Origin: an uncultured Alphaproteobacteria bacterium | GTDB lineage: Bacteria > Pseudomonadota > Alphaproteobacteria > Rhodobacterales > Rhodobacteraceae | Length of the DNA: 63,685 nt | NCBI GenBank assembly: GCA_913031285.1 | Contig: CAJWEI010000011.1 | Location: 1 to 63,685, forward strand | Direction: 5' to 3' | In this document: in pieces, positions 1-9,214 of the stretch | Numbering within the stretch: position 1 is the stretch's first letter | Layout of the letters: each line of letters opens with the position of its first letter | Program-made: the position numbers and the translations under genes | The notes under the pieces: generated by a model | Database searches by the model: none | What the model was told of the DNA's origin: nothing | The model's input: the letters and a program-made list of their open reading frames with translations, nothing else

Positions 1-430
1 GATTTATGATTGCATTGGCACGCCTAACAGAAGCGTCACGCTGCGAGTCTGAATGAAACAGTGCAACCTGACCGCGTTGAGAGTGCATTGTATTAAAATT
101 TAAGTCCTGTTCCATCCCCTCCCAAAGATTCAGCGAGTGACTGTAAAATTCCGAATTCCCAGGCATCATGTAATTTGCACGCACGATAGTGGTATTACGC
201 CCAATATTGCCGCCGCCAAGATGGCCCTTTTCGAGCACAGCTATATTCGTCAAACCATGATTTTTAGCAAGGTAATAGGCGGTTGCAAGGCCGTGCCCAC
301 CGCCACCAATGATCACAATATCGTAAACCTCTTTGGGCTTTGGGTTACGCCAATGGGCCATCCAACCTTTGTTGCCAGTCAAACCTTGCTTTAAAATGCC
401 AAAACCGGAAAAACGCACTGCTATCCCCAT
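1..430 (-). CDS. soxB: Sarcosine oxidase beta subunit, N-terminal part (cut by window edge)
   Basis: This is the first 143 or so residues of the FAD-carrying beta subunit of heterotetrameric sarcosine oxidase, which demethylates sarcosine to glycine with transfer of the one-carbon unit to tetrahydrofolate. The reading frame is open to base 1, so the gene continues outside the window. The start I chose is the ATG at 428-430, giving MGIAVRFSGFGILKQGL. The family-typical segments follow: KGWMAHWRNP, then the Rossmann FAD loop IIGGGGHGLATAYYLAK, then GRNTTIVRANY and the LNLWEGMEQDLNFN stretch. No lesion is visible in the part seen. The other sox genes (delta, alpha, gamma) would be expected downstream, outside the window. 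Identification is by motif recognition and is strong for this family. Confidence 0.85.
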   Translation of the reverse strand, partial: MGIAVRFSGFGILKQGLTGNKGWMAHWRNPKPKEVYDIVIIGGGGHGLATAYYLAKNHGLTNIAVLEKGHLGGGNIGRNTTIVRANYMMPGNSEFYSHSLNLWEGMEQDLNFNTMHSQRGQVALFHSDSQRDASVRRANAIIN

Positions 431-507
431 TCAATTTGATATTTACAGAGAGGGTAATGAGACAAAAAATCAAGCTCAAAATCAGTTTATTACCTTTTAA
501 AAACTGT

Positions 508-790
508 AACCGTTCAGCGCGGTATGGATTGATATCAATTTGTGGCTTTTGACCGGTGATCAGGTCAACGACAAAATTGGCGGATATAGCCGCATGGATT
601 ACCCCTAATTGCCATGACCAACATTGAAAAATAAGTTCATATGTAGGAGCAAATCCCAAAACCGGCGGCGACGCGTGGGACAACAGTCTAGTTCCAAAGT
701 GACGCGTCAGACCGCGATAAAAAAATATCAAAAAAGTTTTTGAACTTGTCTAAAAAAATTCCATGTGCTCTTCTCTAAAGCGGTATCATC
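508..790 (-). pseudogene. Decayed C-terminal fragment of a DadA-like oxidoreductase
   Basis: Read on the minus strand, this stretch is a broken copy of the last quarter of the intact oxidoreductase gene at 2912-4171. Matching pieces appear in order: RQVQKLF (KQVQKTF in the intact gene), FYRGLT (SYRGLT), then PPVLGFAPTYE (LPVLGPAPKYK), HAAISANFVVDLITGQ (HAAISASVVGDLISGR) and the tail INPYRAERL (ITPYRAERF). The conserved GHGHWG segment survives only in another frame as GHGN followed by a stop, and a TGA interrupts the QKLF region, so there are at least two frameshifts and stops. The N-terminal three quarters are gone. An open frame covers 345-731 but spans unrelated sequence at its end, so it is not a gene. 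It is a remnant of a duplicated or related second dadA-like gene next to soxB. Bases 431-507 hold nothing else I can see. Confidence 0.8.
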
Positions 791-855
791 AACCTAACTA
801 AAGCATAACTTCATCGCGAAGACCGTCCGACAGTAGCATAACAGGAACGCACCAG

Positions 856-2736
856 CTATGCTGCAACCTGAACAAAATGTCCAATATCAATTTCCCGATA
901 TTGCCGTTGCGGCGGTTCAAAACCAACCGGCTTCAAAGGGCTCGGAATCTCGTCGGTCATCAATTGCAAATCGGTGCGCCGATACGAGGGGTCCGCCACT
1001 GGTACCGCTGACATCAGCTTTTTGGTGTAGGAATGCTGCGGATTTTCGAAAACCGCCTGGCGCGGACCAATTTCGACAATTTCACCCAAGTACATTACTG
1101 CGACGCGGTGGCTGACCCGTTCAACCACAGCCATGTCATGGGATATAAACAGATAGGACAAACCAAACTCTTCCTGCAGTTCCATCATCAAGTTAACGAC
1201 CTGCGCCTGAATCGATACGTCTAGCGCAGAGACCGCCTCATCGGCGATGATCAGTTTGGGATTGAGGCCAAGGGCGCGGGCGATACACAGCCGCTGACGT
1301 TGCCCACCGGAAAACTCATGAGGATAACGTTCGGCATGTTCTGGCAACATGCCCACCCGATCCAAAAGCTCGGCAACACGATCATTCAACTCAGAACCGC
1401 CAGAGACCAAGCCATGCACCAGCATCGGTTCTGCTATCGCCGAACCCGCTGTGACGCGCGGATTGAGGCTAGCGAATGGATCTTGGAAAATCATTTGCAT
1501 ATTGCGGCGCAGGGGCCGCATCTGCAGCGTATTGAGTTCGGTCAACTCCTGACCTTCAAACTTCACTGAACCGCGGGTGGGCTCAACCAATTTGATGATA
1601 CTACGACCAGTAGTCGACTTACCACACCCAGATTCACCAACCAAGGCCAAGGTTTCACCCGGTTGAAGAGTGAAGGACACGTCCTCGACCGCGTGCACCC
1701 GACCACTGACTCTACCAAAAAAACCCGCGTTGATATCAAAACGAGTGGTTAGACCCTCAACCTCCAAGAGCGGCGGCGCATCGGTGCGGACAGTCGTGGA
1801 CAGCGACGGCTCGGCGGCGACGGCTTTCGTCATGCCGGCTCGCTGCGCGACGTTTATATGATCCCCCTCGGCACGACGGATATCGACGTTGGCAAATTTT
1901 TCCGGGTTAGGACGGCCAGTCATTGAGCCAAGACGCGGAACGGCGTCAAGCAGGGCGATGGTGTAGGGATGCTGCGGGTTTTCAAAGATTTGACGGACCG
2001 GACCTTCCTCGACCTTTTCGCCGCCCAACATGATTACCACACGATCGGCCATTTCGGCGACCACGCCCATGTCATGGGTGATGAACATCACGGACATGCC
2101 AATTTCTTTTTGCAACATTTTGATAAGGTCGAGTATCTGCGCCTGTGTCGTCACGTCGAGCGCAGTCGTCGGTTCGTCCGCAATCAATAAGCTGGGTCGG
2201 CAGGACAGCGCCATGGCGATCATCACTCTCTGGCGCATGCCGCCAGACAACTGGTGTGGATACTGTTTCATCTGTTTTTCTGGCTCAGGAATACGCACCA
2301 AACGTAGCATTTCAAGTGCTGATGCTTCGGCTTCTTGGAAAGTTTTGCCTTGATGTAAAATAATCGCCTCAGATATCTGGTAGCCCACCTTGAACACCGG
2401 GTTGAGCGAGGTCATCGGTTCTTGAAATATCATCGAAATTTCGTTACCGCGAAGCTCACGCATGGTATCCAAAGGCTGTTTAACTATATCGATAATTTGT
2501 CCGTTGCGACGACGGAAATTCAACATGCCACTCGGAATTCGCCCACCCATGTTTTCGGTCACGCGCATCAGCGACATGGCAGTCACCGATTTCCCAGAGC
2601 CCGACTCTCCTACCACAGCCAAGGTTTCGCCTTTTTTGATGTGCCATGACACGCCGTCGACCGCTTTAACGGTAGTATTTCCCAGAGAAAAGTGCACACG
2701 TAGGTCGTCGACCTCTATTAGTCGGTTTTCTTCCAT
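856..2736 (-). CDS. Dipeptide/oligopeptide ABC transporter ATPase, fused two-domain (DppD-DppF type)
   Basis: This 626-residue protein carries two complete ATPase domains in one chain, as in GsiA and other fused peptide-transporter ATPases. Domain 1 has Walker A GESGSGKS at residues 43-50, signature LSGGMRQR from 163 and Walker B LLIADE at 183-188. Domain 2 has Walker A GESGCGKS at 367-374, then FSGGQRQR and LIIADE. Each domain ends with the oligopeptide-type C-terminal segment (NPQHPYT and NPQHSYT). It would energise peptide import at the inner face of the membrane. No permease is adjacent; the only dipeptide-type permeases in the window lie about 8 kb away on the same strand (10935-12801), beyond genes of both orientations. 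Its GC content is visibly higher than that of the genes at 4.5-8.9 kb. Which permeases it serves is inference. Confidence 0.92.
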   Translation of the reverse strand: MEENRLIEVDDLRVHFSLGNTTVKAVDGVSWHIKKGETLAVVGESGSGKSVTAMSLMRVTENMGGRIPSGMLNFRRRNGQIIDIVKQPLDTMRELRGNEISMIFQEPMTSLNPVFKVGYQISEAIILHQGKTFQEAEASALEMLRLVRIPEPEKQMKQYPHQLSGGMRQRVMIAMALSCRPSLLIADEPTTALDVTTQAQILDLIKMLQKEIGMSVMFITHDMGVVAEMADRVVIMLGGEKVEEGPVRQIFENPQHPYTIALLDAVPRLGSMTGRPNPEKFANVDIRRAEGDHINVAQRAGMTKAVAAEPSLSTTVRTDAPPLLEVEGLTTRFDINAGFFGRVSGRVHAVEDVSFTLQPGETLALVGESGCGKSTTGRSIIKLVEPTRGSVKFEGQELTELNTLQMRPLRRNMQMIFQDPFASLNPRVTAGSAIAEPMLVHGLVSGGSELNDRVAELLDRVGMLPEHAERYPHEFSGGQRQRLCIARALGLNPKLIIADEAVSALDVSIQAQVVNLMMELQEEFGLSYLFISHDMAVVERVSHRVAVMYLGEIVEIGPRQAVFENPQHSYTKKLMSAVPVADPSYRRTDLQLMTDEIPSPLKPVGFEPPQRQYREIDIGHFVQVAA

Positions 2737-2911
2737 AAGCCCCTTTCCAGTTCGGACTATTAAGGTTTTCTATGACGTTAACAGCACTAGGGCGCACGTC
2801 AAGTTTTCTCACCGCCCAAGCAAGATTTTCTTTGATCCACACCAGCCAGTCGCAACTTTCTTGAACTCGGCAGAATACAAAAAATGTCATTCAAAAATAT
2901 TAGCGGAAAAA

Positions 2912-4171
2912 TTAGAACCGTTCAGCTCTGTATGGCGTGATATCAATTTCCGGCATCCTGCCACTTATGAGGTCACCGACGACACTGGCAGAAATAGCCG
3001 CATGTGTTATCCCCCAATGTCCATGACCAAAATTTAAAAATACGTTTTTATATTTGGGCGCAGGTCCCAAAACAGGCAAAGAGTCCGGGGTCAAAGGTCT
3101 AGGCCCAAGTTGAGCGGTTAGACCACGGTAAGAGAAACGTCCAAAAGTTTTTTGAACTTGCTTTATTAAAATTTCTTCCATTACCGCATCTCGAAAGTGG
3201 GGTTTTCCACCTACCTGAAGCAACCCTGCAATACGAATGCCGTCCGAATTCGGCAATACAGCAATCCCCGCCCTTTGCATTAATAAAGGCAATTTCAAAA
3301 TAATTTCAGGCTCATGTAAGGTAATAGATGCACCCCAAGCCGGTAAAATTGGGACATTAACAGATAGTTTTTTTGAAAGCGCTGCACTCCCTGCTCCGGC
3401 GCAGATAACAACCACATCACAATCTATATTGCCAAGTGGGGTTTTGACAGCTCTGACACGGTCTGCTTCAGTAATGAAATCCAATGCTTGTTGGAAAACA
3501 AAATTTCCACGGGCGTTCTTGATTACATCTTTTAACACTAATTGAAATGAAATAGGCTCAAGAATTTGTCCTGCCTGCTCAATTAAAGTGCCAGAGGGTT
3601 CAGGATCTGACAACCAAGGAAGCATATCTTGAAGGCCTTTTGTTTCTATTTGGGTTAACCGCATACCCATTTCTTTTCGGGTGGCGTTATTCTTGTCATC
3701 ATCGTACATCTCTTGCGGATTAGAATAGTATAGCAAGCACCCATTTTGTGCCAATAGTGATCTCAATTCAGGATAATGAGAGCTCAAAAGCATCCAAGCA
3801 TTCCATCCCCTCAATCCTAGCTCTGCCAAACCTTTGGAGCTTTGTATTCGTTGAACTAAAGTTCCGGACTTAATGCTTTTAGAAAGAAATGGTAAAATAT
3901 TTTGGGGCGGCGGCCATGTTATCCGAAATGGGCCAACAGGGTTTCGCAACATTGTCGGAATACTCAACCACAGATCTTTGCTAGCCCAAGGTATTACACT
4001 TGACCCACCTATAATTCCGGCGGTGGCAGAAGATGCGCGACCAGAAACACCCTCACCATCTATAAGGGTAACGCTCAACCCCTGTTGTAACAGTGTGCAT
4101 GCTAGCGTCAGACCTATTATGCCACCCCCAACAACAGTAATGTTTCGTGGATTGTCGCGAACACACACCAA
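2912..4171 (-). CDS. DadA-like FAD-dependent D-amino-acid dehydrogenase
   Basis: This 419-residue protein belongs to the DAO/DadA family. Such enzymes oxidise D-amino acids (sometimes glycine or sarcosine) to 2-oxo acids and ammonia, passing electrons to the respiratory chain. The FAD-binding loop GGGIIG is at residues 15-20 in VVGGGIIGLTLACTLL. The C-terminal family signature is intact: GPRPLTPDSLPVLGPAP, then NFGHGHWGITHAAISA and a last conserved segment ending PYRAERF. Length matches the family (about 410-430). There is no signal peptide. It sits upstream of the fused peptide ATPase on the same strand with 175 bases between, so co-transcription is possible. It runs divergently from the S12 hydrolase at 4527. 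A dead fragment of a close relative lies at 508-790. The true substrate cannot be told from the sequence. Confidence 0.87.
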   Translation of the reverse strand: MVCVRDNPRNITVVGGGIIGLTLACTLLQQGLSVTLIDGEGVSGRASSATAGIIGGSSVIPWASKDLWLSIPTMLRNPVGPFRITWPPPQNILPFLSKSIKSGTLVQRIQSSKGLAELGLRGWNAWMLLSSHYPELRSLLAQNGCLLYYSNPQEMYDDDKNNATRKEMGMRLTQIETKGLQDMLPWLSDPEPSGTLIEQAGQILEPISFQLVLKDVIKNARGNFVFQQALDFITEADRVRAVKTPLGNIDCDVVVICAGAGSAALSKKLSVNVPILPAWGASITLHEPEIILKLPLLMQRAGIAVLPNSDGIRIAGLLQVGGKPHFRDAVMEEILIKQVQKTFGRFSYRGLTAQLGPRPLTPDSLPVLGPAPKYKNVFLNFGHGHWGITHAAISASVVGDLISGRMPEIDITPYRAERF

Positions 4172-4526
4172 AATCTCGATCTCCGCTTTAAAATATTTAT
4201 TAGACTAGTTAAGTCTGGTGTGCTGTAAAGCTTATATGCGTGTTCAATTAGCAAAAAATCTACCTTGTGTTGCCTATAAAATTTTATGGCAAAATAAGGT
4301 TAACTTCAAATCTTATGCCGCCTTAAGGACAGGTTCAAAATCATAAGGCACTCCTTAAATAAACAGATGAAAAATTACTCCTACGAAGGTACGTTTTAAA
4401 CTGGTAAAGGGCGTGAAGAACGTGAAGAACGTAAATTTTGAAATGCTGCAAATAAGATAAGGAGCACGATAACGAAAATGATATTGCTAAAACTTCAAAA
4501 ATCACACTCAGATTTTGCATTGAAAA
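4172..4526. other. AT-rich divergent intergenic region
   Basis: These 355 bases separate the DadA-like gene (minus) from the S12 hydrolase gene (plus) and must hold the promoters of both. No coding frame is credible. A 9-base unit, CGTGAAGAA, occurs twice in tandem at 4412-4429. I see no strong dyad here comparable to those at 8911-8930 and 14623-14643, and no confident -35/-10 pair. Confidence 0.5.
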
Positions 4527-5873
4527 ATGAACTTTGATTTAATCGGACTCGAAGAAAAACTTAAACGTGCGGTCTGTAAATATCACATACCAGGGCTTTC
4601 GATTGCAATCGAACAAGATGGGCGAAAGATTTTTTCTTTAGGACTTGGTTTCGCAAACATTACAAAAAATCTCGCCACTACACCCCATACGATTTTCGGC
4701 ACGGCTTCTCTAACAAAAATTCTTACCACATTAATATTATTGAAAGCTGAAGAATTAGAGCTGGTGAAGCTGTCTGATAAATTGTCTGTGTATTACCCAG
4801 ATTTAGAACGACTGGATATTTCTAATGCTAGCATAAAAAATCTTTTAAATCATTCAGCAGGCCTGCCAGGATTGCCGACAAGGCATATTGCGTCAGACTT
4901 AAACAATCCCAGAATTAACCCTGAATTTTTATGTATAGATAGCCTTATAAAATTTTTGAATGAATTTAAATTTGACGTTTTAGAACAGCCTGGCCAGCTA
5001 CTCAGTTACAGTAACGAGGGTTATTGCCTACTGGGCGGTATAATCGAACGCATCTTTGGTGAAACCTTCGAAACAGTGGCAAAAAAATTAGTGTTTAAAC
5101 CGCTAAAAATGAAGAACAGCTTTATTGGAAGGGATAAGAGTGGCAGATTTAAAGACATAGCCGAACCTATGATTTCTTGGAAAAAAGATATAAAGGCTTC
5201 ACAAACTGAGTATTGGGATGCTCCCCTATTTTATCCAGCCGGTGGCCTTATGTCCTCCGCAAATGATATTGTCAAACTTAGTTCTGCTCTTTATGGCGCT
5301 TCCAATTTTTTGAAGTGTGCCCAATACAAGCAAGTAACTTTTGATCCAATGCCGGTAGCTTCACGCCACGAACGATTTTTTGCGTATGGTTTGGGTACTG
5401 AGATTGAATATATCAACAACAAAAAAACGTTATTGTGGCATACTGGACAACGGCCTGGCATCTCAAGTTTTGTTGGCCAAGTTATTCCAGACCGGCTGTC
5501 TGTTGCATTGTTAACAAATATATCTGACGCTCCTGCCTCAAAAATTGGACGGCTGGTTCTTTCACACTTTTATTCTAGAGATGACAAACCAAAAAAACTT
5601 AAATGGCTACAAACCACTGATAATCTAAGTATTCATGAAAGAGATCTAAAAAGCTTTGTTGGTATTTATGGTTCGGCTGAAGTTGGAGAATATCACATCC
5701 ACTTGGAAGATAAAATACTGCTGATGAAATTTGTTAGTTCAAAAAATGAAATGCTTTTTAACGAGGCTAATAGCGGGATAGTTGGTTCTCAAACATTCAA
5801 ATTCATGTTTACCAGTAGGGCAGAGCCATATGCTTTAGCATTGGATCTCAGAATCTTACCTAGATTGGCATAA
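4527..5873 (+). CDS. Serine hydrolase of the beta-lactamase/D-aminopeptidase family (peptidase S12)
   Basis: This 448-residue protein has the three signatures of the penicillin-recognising serine fold: SLTK at residues 61-64 (nucleophile Ser61, base Lys64), YSN at 161-163, and HTG at 305-307 in place of KTG. The family includes D-aminopeptidases, D-amino-acid amidases, esterases and the linear-microcystin peptidase MlrB. There is no signal peptide, so it is probably cytoplasmic, unlike true beta-lactamases. About 130 residues follow the HTG motif and resemble the small C-terminal domain of S12 D-aminopeptidases; this is a loose reading. It lies just before an M81 metallopeptidase in the same direction (gap about 190 bases), the same pairing of families as MlrB and MlrC. 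Codon use is strongly AT-rich. I favour a D-residue-specific peptidase or amidase. Confidence 0.8.
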   Translation: MNFDLIGLEEKLKRAVCKYHIPGLSIAIEQDGRKIFSLGLGFANITKNLATTPHTIFGTASLTKILTTLILLKAEELELVKLSDKLSVYYPDLERLDISNASIKNLLNHSAGLPGLPTRHIASDLNNPRINPEFLCIDSLIKFLNEFKFDVLEQPGQLLSYSNEGYCLLGGIIERIFGETFETVAKKLVFKPLKMKNSFIGRDKSGRFKDIAEPMISWKKDIKASQTEYWDAPLFYPAGGLMSSANDIVKLSSALYGASNFLKCAQYKQVTFDPMPVASRHERFFAYGLGTEIEYINNKKTLLWHTGQRPGISSFVGQVIPDRLSVALLTNISDAPASKIGRLVLSHFYSRDDKPKKLKWLQTTDNLSIHERDLKSFVGIYGSAEVGEYHIHLEDKILLMKFVSSKNEMLFNEANSGIVGSQTFKFMFTSRAEPYALALDLRILPRLA

Positions 5874-6062
5874 TCATAAGATACTGCATCTGATAAATAT
5901 GTTGATTTGGCATCAAACTATATTGAAGCGGCATTTTACAAGTCTAAGTCGCAAGCATAAAATTTATCCTGAATTAAAAAAGTTTTGAAGCCAGTAAAGA
6001 AAACCTTTGCACGATTAAGCGCATATAAAAATCAACAAATTAATGTTCTCGGGAATACAAAA

Positions 6063-7640
6063 ATGGATGAAAACTTGAGCACCAATATTCAAAAAATACC
6101 TAATATAGCCATCTTGGGCTTTTCTCTTGAATCTAATAGACAAGCACCAATTTCAGATCGCAATGCTTTTGTAGAAAATCTATACCTAAATTCTTGCGAT
6201 ATTAAGAGAGAGTTAGATGGTGATAGGGCAGGATTACCAGTAACTGTGCAAGGCTTTTGCTCCCGGATGGATACCATAGGCCATTGGACACCTATCCCTA
6301 TTTTAATTGCAGAGGCCCCGCCCGGAGGACCAGTGGAAAACTCCTTTTTTTTGAGTATGTTAAGAGATATGCGAGAAGGTTTATTATCAGAAGCATCCAT
6401 TGATGCGGTTTATATAAGTGAGCACGGAGCGGGATTGACAACGGAAGATGACGATGCAGATGGAGCCGTCTTTGAAATGGTGAGAACCGCCGTTGGACCT
6501 AATATTCCAATCGTAGCAACACTAGACCTACACGGCCACGTAACTTCAAAAATGCTTTCATCCACCGACGTAATGGTTTCTTTTAAAACTAACCCGCACG
6601 TTGATCAATTTGAGAGAGGTTTTGAGGCTGCAAACATCATAAACTCAATGCTAAATGGCATGCAGGTGAGTAGTACTTTGGTAAAAGTTCCGATGATTAG
6701 CCCCGCAGTCAGTCTTTTGACGGCCAATGGTCCCTATGCAGATCTCATAGATTATGGGCAAACTCTTTTGAATGATAACATTATCAACATATCAATTTTA
6801 GCTGGATTTGCACCTGCTGATGCATCTACAAATGGAATGTCAGTTTTAGTAACAACTAAAGGTTCAGGCAAACAAAGTAAAATTCTAGCGCAAGATACAG
6901 CGAATCATATTGCAAAGCGGGCTTGGGTAGAACGTCATAGATATAAAGCCAATCTTATAAAACCTCAAAAAATGATAGAATTATGCAAAGCAGTTTCTGA
7001 AAACCCCAACAAACCTAGTATAATTATAGCAGATGTGGCTGATAACCCGGGAGGTGGTGGTAGAGGTAATACAGCTTTTGCACTGAGAGCTCTTTTAAAG
7101 GCTAAAATAAAGCATGCTGCCGTTGGTATGATTATAGATCCAGCACTAGCAAAGGAAGCGCACGAAATTGGAGAGGGCAAAAGTTTCTGCGCGATTTTCA
7201 ATCGAGATGAAGCAACTAAATTTTCTGACAAATGGCAAGCTCAAGCAACTATTTTAAAACTAATAAAAGGTAGTTGTGTTGGAAGGCGAGGACTGTACAA
7301 AGGCCGTAGATTGGACTTAGGACTATGCGCTCTCCTTTCGGTAGATGGGGTCAAAGTTGTAATTTCAACTGCGAGACACCAACTAGCAGATCCAATTTTT
7401 CTTGAAAGGCTGGGTATCGGTATAAGTTCATTAAGAATCTTAGTTGTAAAATCACGTGGACATTTCAGAGCAGGGTTCGATGAAACACATACGCCGTCCG
7501 AAATTTTTGAAGTTGATTTTCCGGGCCTCACTTCACCCTTGATTGAGAAACTTCATCTGAAAAATGTCAAACGTCCAATCTTTCCATTAGATGGCGATAT
7601 GGAGTGGGTTGTACCTCTTTTTGAAGATGGTAATCATTAA
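6063..7640 (+). CDS. M81 family metallopeptidase (MlrC/microcystinase C-like)
   Basis: The product belongs to the M81 family, whose known member MlrC opens the linear tetrapeptide product of microcystin breakdown; most members have no assigned substrate. Visible motifs are the N-terminal AILGFSLESN, then VYISEHGAG, TLDLHGHVT and FKTNPHVDQFERG, the His/Asp clusters that make the metal site in this family. Next come ADVADNPGGGGRGNTAF and the C-terminal KSRGHFRAGF, both typical. I chose the ATG at 6063 (525 residues) because it sits just before the conserved start; a TTG at 5985 in the same frame would add 26 lysine-rich residues with no family match. No signal peptide. It follows the S12 hydrolase and precedes a LysR gene, all plus strand. 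It probably acts on small peptides or amides in the cytoplasm. Confidence 0.85.
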   Translation: MDENLSTNIQKIPNIAILGFSLESNRQAPISDRNAFVENLYLNSCDIKRELDGDRAGLPVTVQGFCSRMDTIGHWTPIPILIAEAPPGGPVENSFFLSMLRDMREGLLSEASIDAVYISEHGAGLTTEDDDADGAVFEMVRTAVGPNIPIVATLDLHGHVTSKMLSSTDVMVSFKTNPHVDQFERGFEAANIINSMLNGMQVSSTLVKVPMISPAVSLLTANGPYADLIDYGQTLLNDNIINISILAGFAPADASTNGMSVLVTTKGSGKQSKILAQDTANHIAKRAWVERHRYKANLIKPQKMIELCKAVSENPNKPSIIIADVADNPGGGGRGNTAFALRALLKAKIKHAAVGMIIDPALAKEAHEIGEGKSFCAIFNRDEATKFSDKWQAQATILKLIKGSCVGRRGLYKGRRLDLGLCALLSVDGVKVVISTARHQLADPIFLERLGIGISSLRILVVKSRGHFRAGFDETHTPSEIFEVDFPGLTSPLIEKLHLKNVKRPIFPLDGDMEWVVPLFEDGNH

Positions 7641-7967
7641 TCAATTTGATCCTTAACTTTATAAAAATCCAAGGTCGAAAACAAACTCAGCAATTTTTTG
7701 AAATTTTTAAATTGTAAGAATTAACACTTGATACTTGAAACTGCATTAAGGGAGCAAAAACATAACTTTGATTATAATCTTTATTTTTTCAAAAAAGCAT
7801 TATACAGATAAGCTAATAGCTTAAGTTAAAAGAAGTGTTGCGAAATAATCTTTCTTCGGTTTATCTTGGTGCGGAAGAGATTTAGTTTTTGATTTCTCCC
7901 AAAGAACTTCTAGGGAAGTCGGATATCCAACAAATACGCGATCCTCAAGAAGGCTATATAATGGGGC
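7641..7967 (+). other. AT-rich intergenic region before the LysR gene
   Basis: These 327 bases lie between the M81 gene and the LysR gene, both plus strand. No coding frame or convincing hairpin is seen. The length suggests that the LysR gene has its own promoter. A purine-rich GAAGG lies about 15 bases before the GTG start of the regulator. Confidence 0.4.
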
Positions 7968-8888
7968 GTGAAATTGAACTTTAAATTAATTGAAGACTTT
8001 ATTAGTTTGGCAGAAACGAAAAATTTTTCGAAATCTGCTAAATTGAGAAACGTAACGCAACCAGCATTCAGCAGAAGAATTCAGCAACTAGAAAACTGGG
8101 TGGGAATACCGTTAGTCGATAGGTCGTCTTATCCGACAAAGCTCACTCCTGCCGGAAAGATCTTTCATGATACCGCAGAGGCTTCAATGAACGCAATTTA
8201 TGAGACAAGAGATATTATAAGGACTCAAAAAGGAAATCAAAAAAATATTATCCGCTTTTCTGCACCCTATACTATTTCATCATATTTTTTACCCAAATGG
8301 TTAACTAAAATAAAATCTGCGGTCGGAGGCATTAACGCTAAACTTAATGCAAATTTCTCATATGACCGGTTTGAAGACCTCGTTAAAAAAAAATGTGACT
8401 TCTTGATTTGTCATTATCACCAAGCTTCACCGCATCCGCTAGATGAAACTGAATACGAGTATAAAATTCTGGGACTTGACAAGCTCTTACCTGTTTCTGC
8501 CGTAGACCCAGATGGGATTGCTGTACACACTCTATCATTTTTGAAAAATGCTGAATCGAGTTTTCTTTCATACCCTAAAGACTCATACCTCGGAAAAGCA
8601 ATCAATCATAAAATTACTTCCAGAAAAAAAAAACTATTTCTTAATCAGATTTATGAAAGTGCGACTACTGACTCTATTAAGAGGATGGCACTTGAAGGGC
8701 ACGGCTTAGCGTGGTTACCCTTCTCTTGCATAAGGGAAGAGATCTTACAAAAAAAATTAATGCCAGCGAGTGATAAATATTGGGTGACAAACCTAGAAAT
8801 TCGGATTTACAAGTCAAAACGTAATTTAGGTCATAATACTGCCGAACTTTGGTCGGTAATTCCAGGATCAAATTTAAAAGCTATTTAG
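7968..8888 (+). CDS. LysR-family transcriptional regulator
   Basis: This 306-residue protein has the LysR layout. An N-terminal winged helix-turn-helix covers about residues 1-65 (IEDFISLAETKNFSKSAK, then VTQPAFSRRIQQLE and LTPAGKIF), and a ligand-sensing domain follows. The start is a GTG at 7968; an upstream ATG at 7961 is out of frame. The effector domain is recognisable near its end (RMALEGHGLAWLPFSCI). It lies inside the proposed D-peptide island between the M81 gene and the D-aminoacylase gene, so it is the natural candidate local regulator, responding perhaps to a D-amino acid or peptide. A clean dyad lies 22 bases after its stop (8911-8930). Codon use is AT-rich like that of its two upstream neighbours. 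Confidence 0.88.
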   Translation: MKLNFKLIEDFISLAETKNFSKSAKLRNVTQPAFSRRIQQLENWVGIPLVDRSSYPTKLTPAGKIFHDTAEASMNAIYETRDIIRTQKGNQKNIIRFSAPYTISSYFLPKWLTKIKSAVGGINAKLNANFSYDRFEDLVKKKCDFLICHYHQASPHPLDETEYEYKILGLDKLLPVSAVDPDGIAVHTLSFLKNAESSFLSYPKDSYLGKAINHKITSRKKKLFLNQIYESATTDSIKRMALEGHGLAWLPFSCIREEILQKKLMPASDKYWVTNLEIRIYKSKRNLGHNTAELWSVIPGSNLKAI

Positions 8889-9214
8889 ACAAGCTTTAAT
8901 GCAAAAAGGTTGTCATATGTAAATATGACATAGAAACATAGAGAAATAGCATTTTACAAAAATTTTCACCTGTTTATCCTGTTAAAATCTTAGTGAATTA
9001 TGGGATAAAGAGAAAAATTTAAGGTTAAAAAAATAAGACTCTTAAGGAAAATTATGTAGAGTAAGTTCGGTTTAAGGATTTTGGCCTAACTTTAATAAGT
9101 TTAGATGGATTAATGAGCAGTATATCGATTTCGCAGGAGACTTGTAAAATAAGTTTCCTTATTAATTTTAATTTATAGTATTGTACTTTAGTTGTTAATT
9201 TGAGGAAATAACCA
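8889..9214 (+). other. AT-rich intergenic region before the D-aminoacylase gene
   Basis: The 326 bases between the LysR gene and the D-aminoacylase gene hold the dyad at 8911-8930 and otherwise AT-rich sequence with no coding frame. The promoter of the D-aminoacylase gene should lie in its second half. A good ribosome-binding site (GAGGAA, about 9202-9207) precedes the ATG at 9215. Confidence 0.45.
8911..8930. promoter_or_regulatory. Perfect 8-bp dyad, candidate LysR operator
   Basis: The arms TGTCATAT and ATATGACA flank a 4-base GTAA centre. The site contains the T-N11-A spacing and dyad symmetry expected of LysR-type boxes, and it lies between the LysR gene and the D-aminoacylase gene. It could instead be a weak processing hairpin behind lysR; no T-run follows it. 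A related AT-rich dyad lies upstream of the binding-protein gene at 14623-14643. Confidence 0.4.

Noticed and set aside
345-731. Open frame of 128 codons on the minus strand
   Set aside because: Its first half is the dadA-like remnant and its second half is unrelated sequence and part of the soxB start region in another frame; not a gene.
2666-2890. Open frame upstream of and overlapping the ABC ATPase gene
   Set aside because: No ribosome-binding site and no family match, and it overlaps the ATPase start in another frame.
4412-4429. Tandem 9-base repeat CGTGAAGAA
   Set aside because: Only two units; too short to call an operator or repeat element.
4527-5873. Class C beta-lactamase (antibiotic resistance)
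   Set aside because: It has the fold motifs but HTG in place of KTG and no signal peptide, and it sits with peptide-catabolism genes; a peptidase or amidase fits better.
6063-7640. True microcystin-degrading MlrC
   Set aside because: Family membership is clear, but no MlrA-like gene is present and most M81 proteins are not linked to microcystin.
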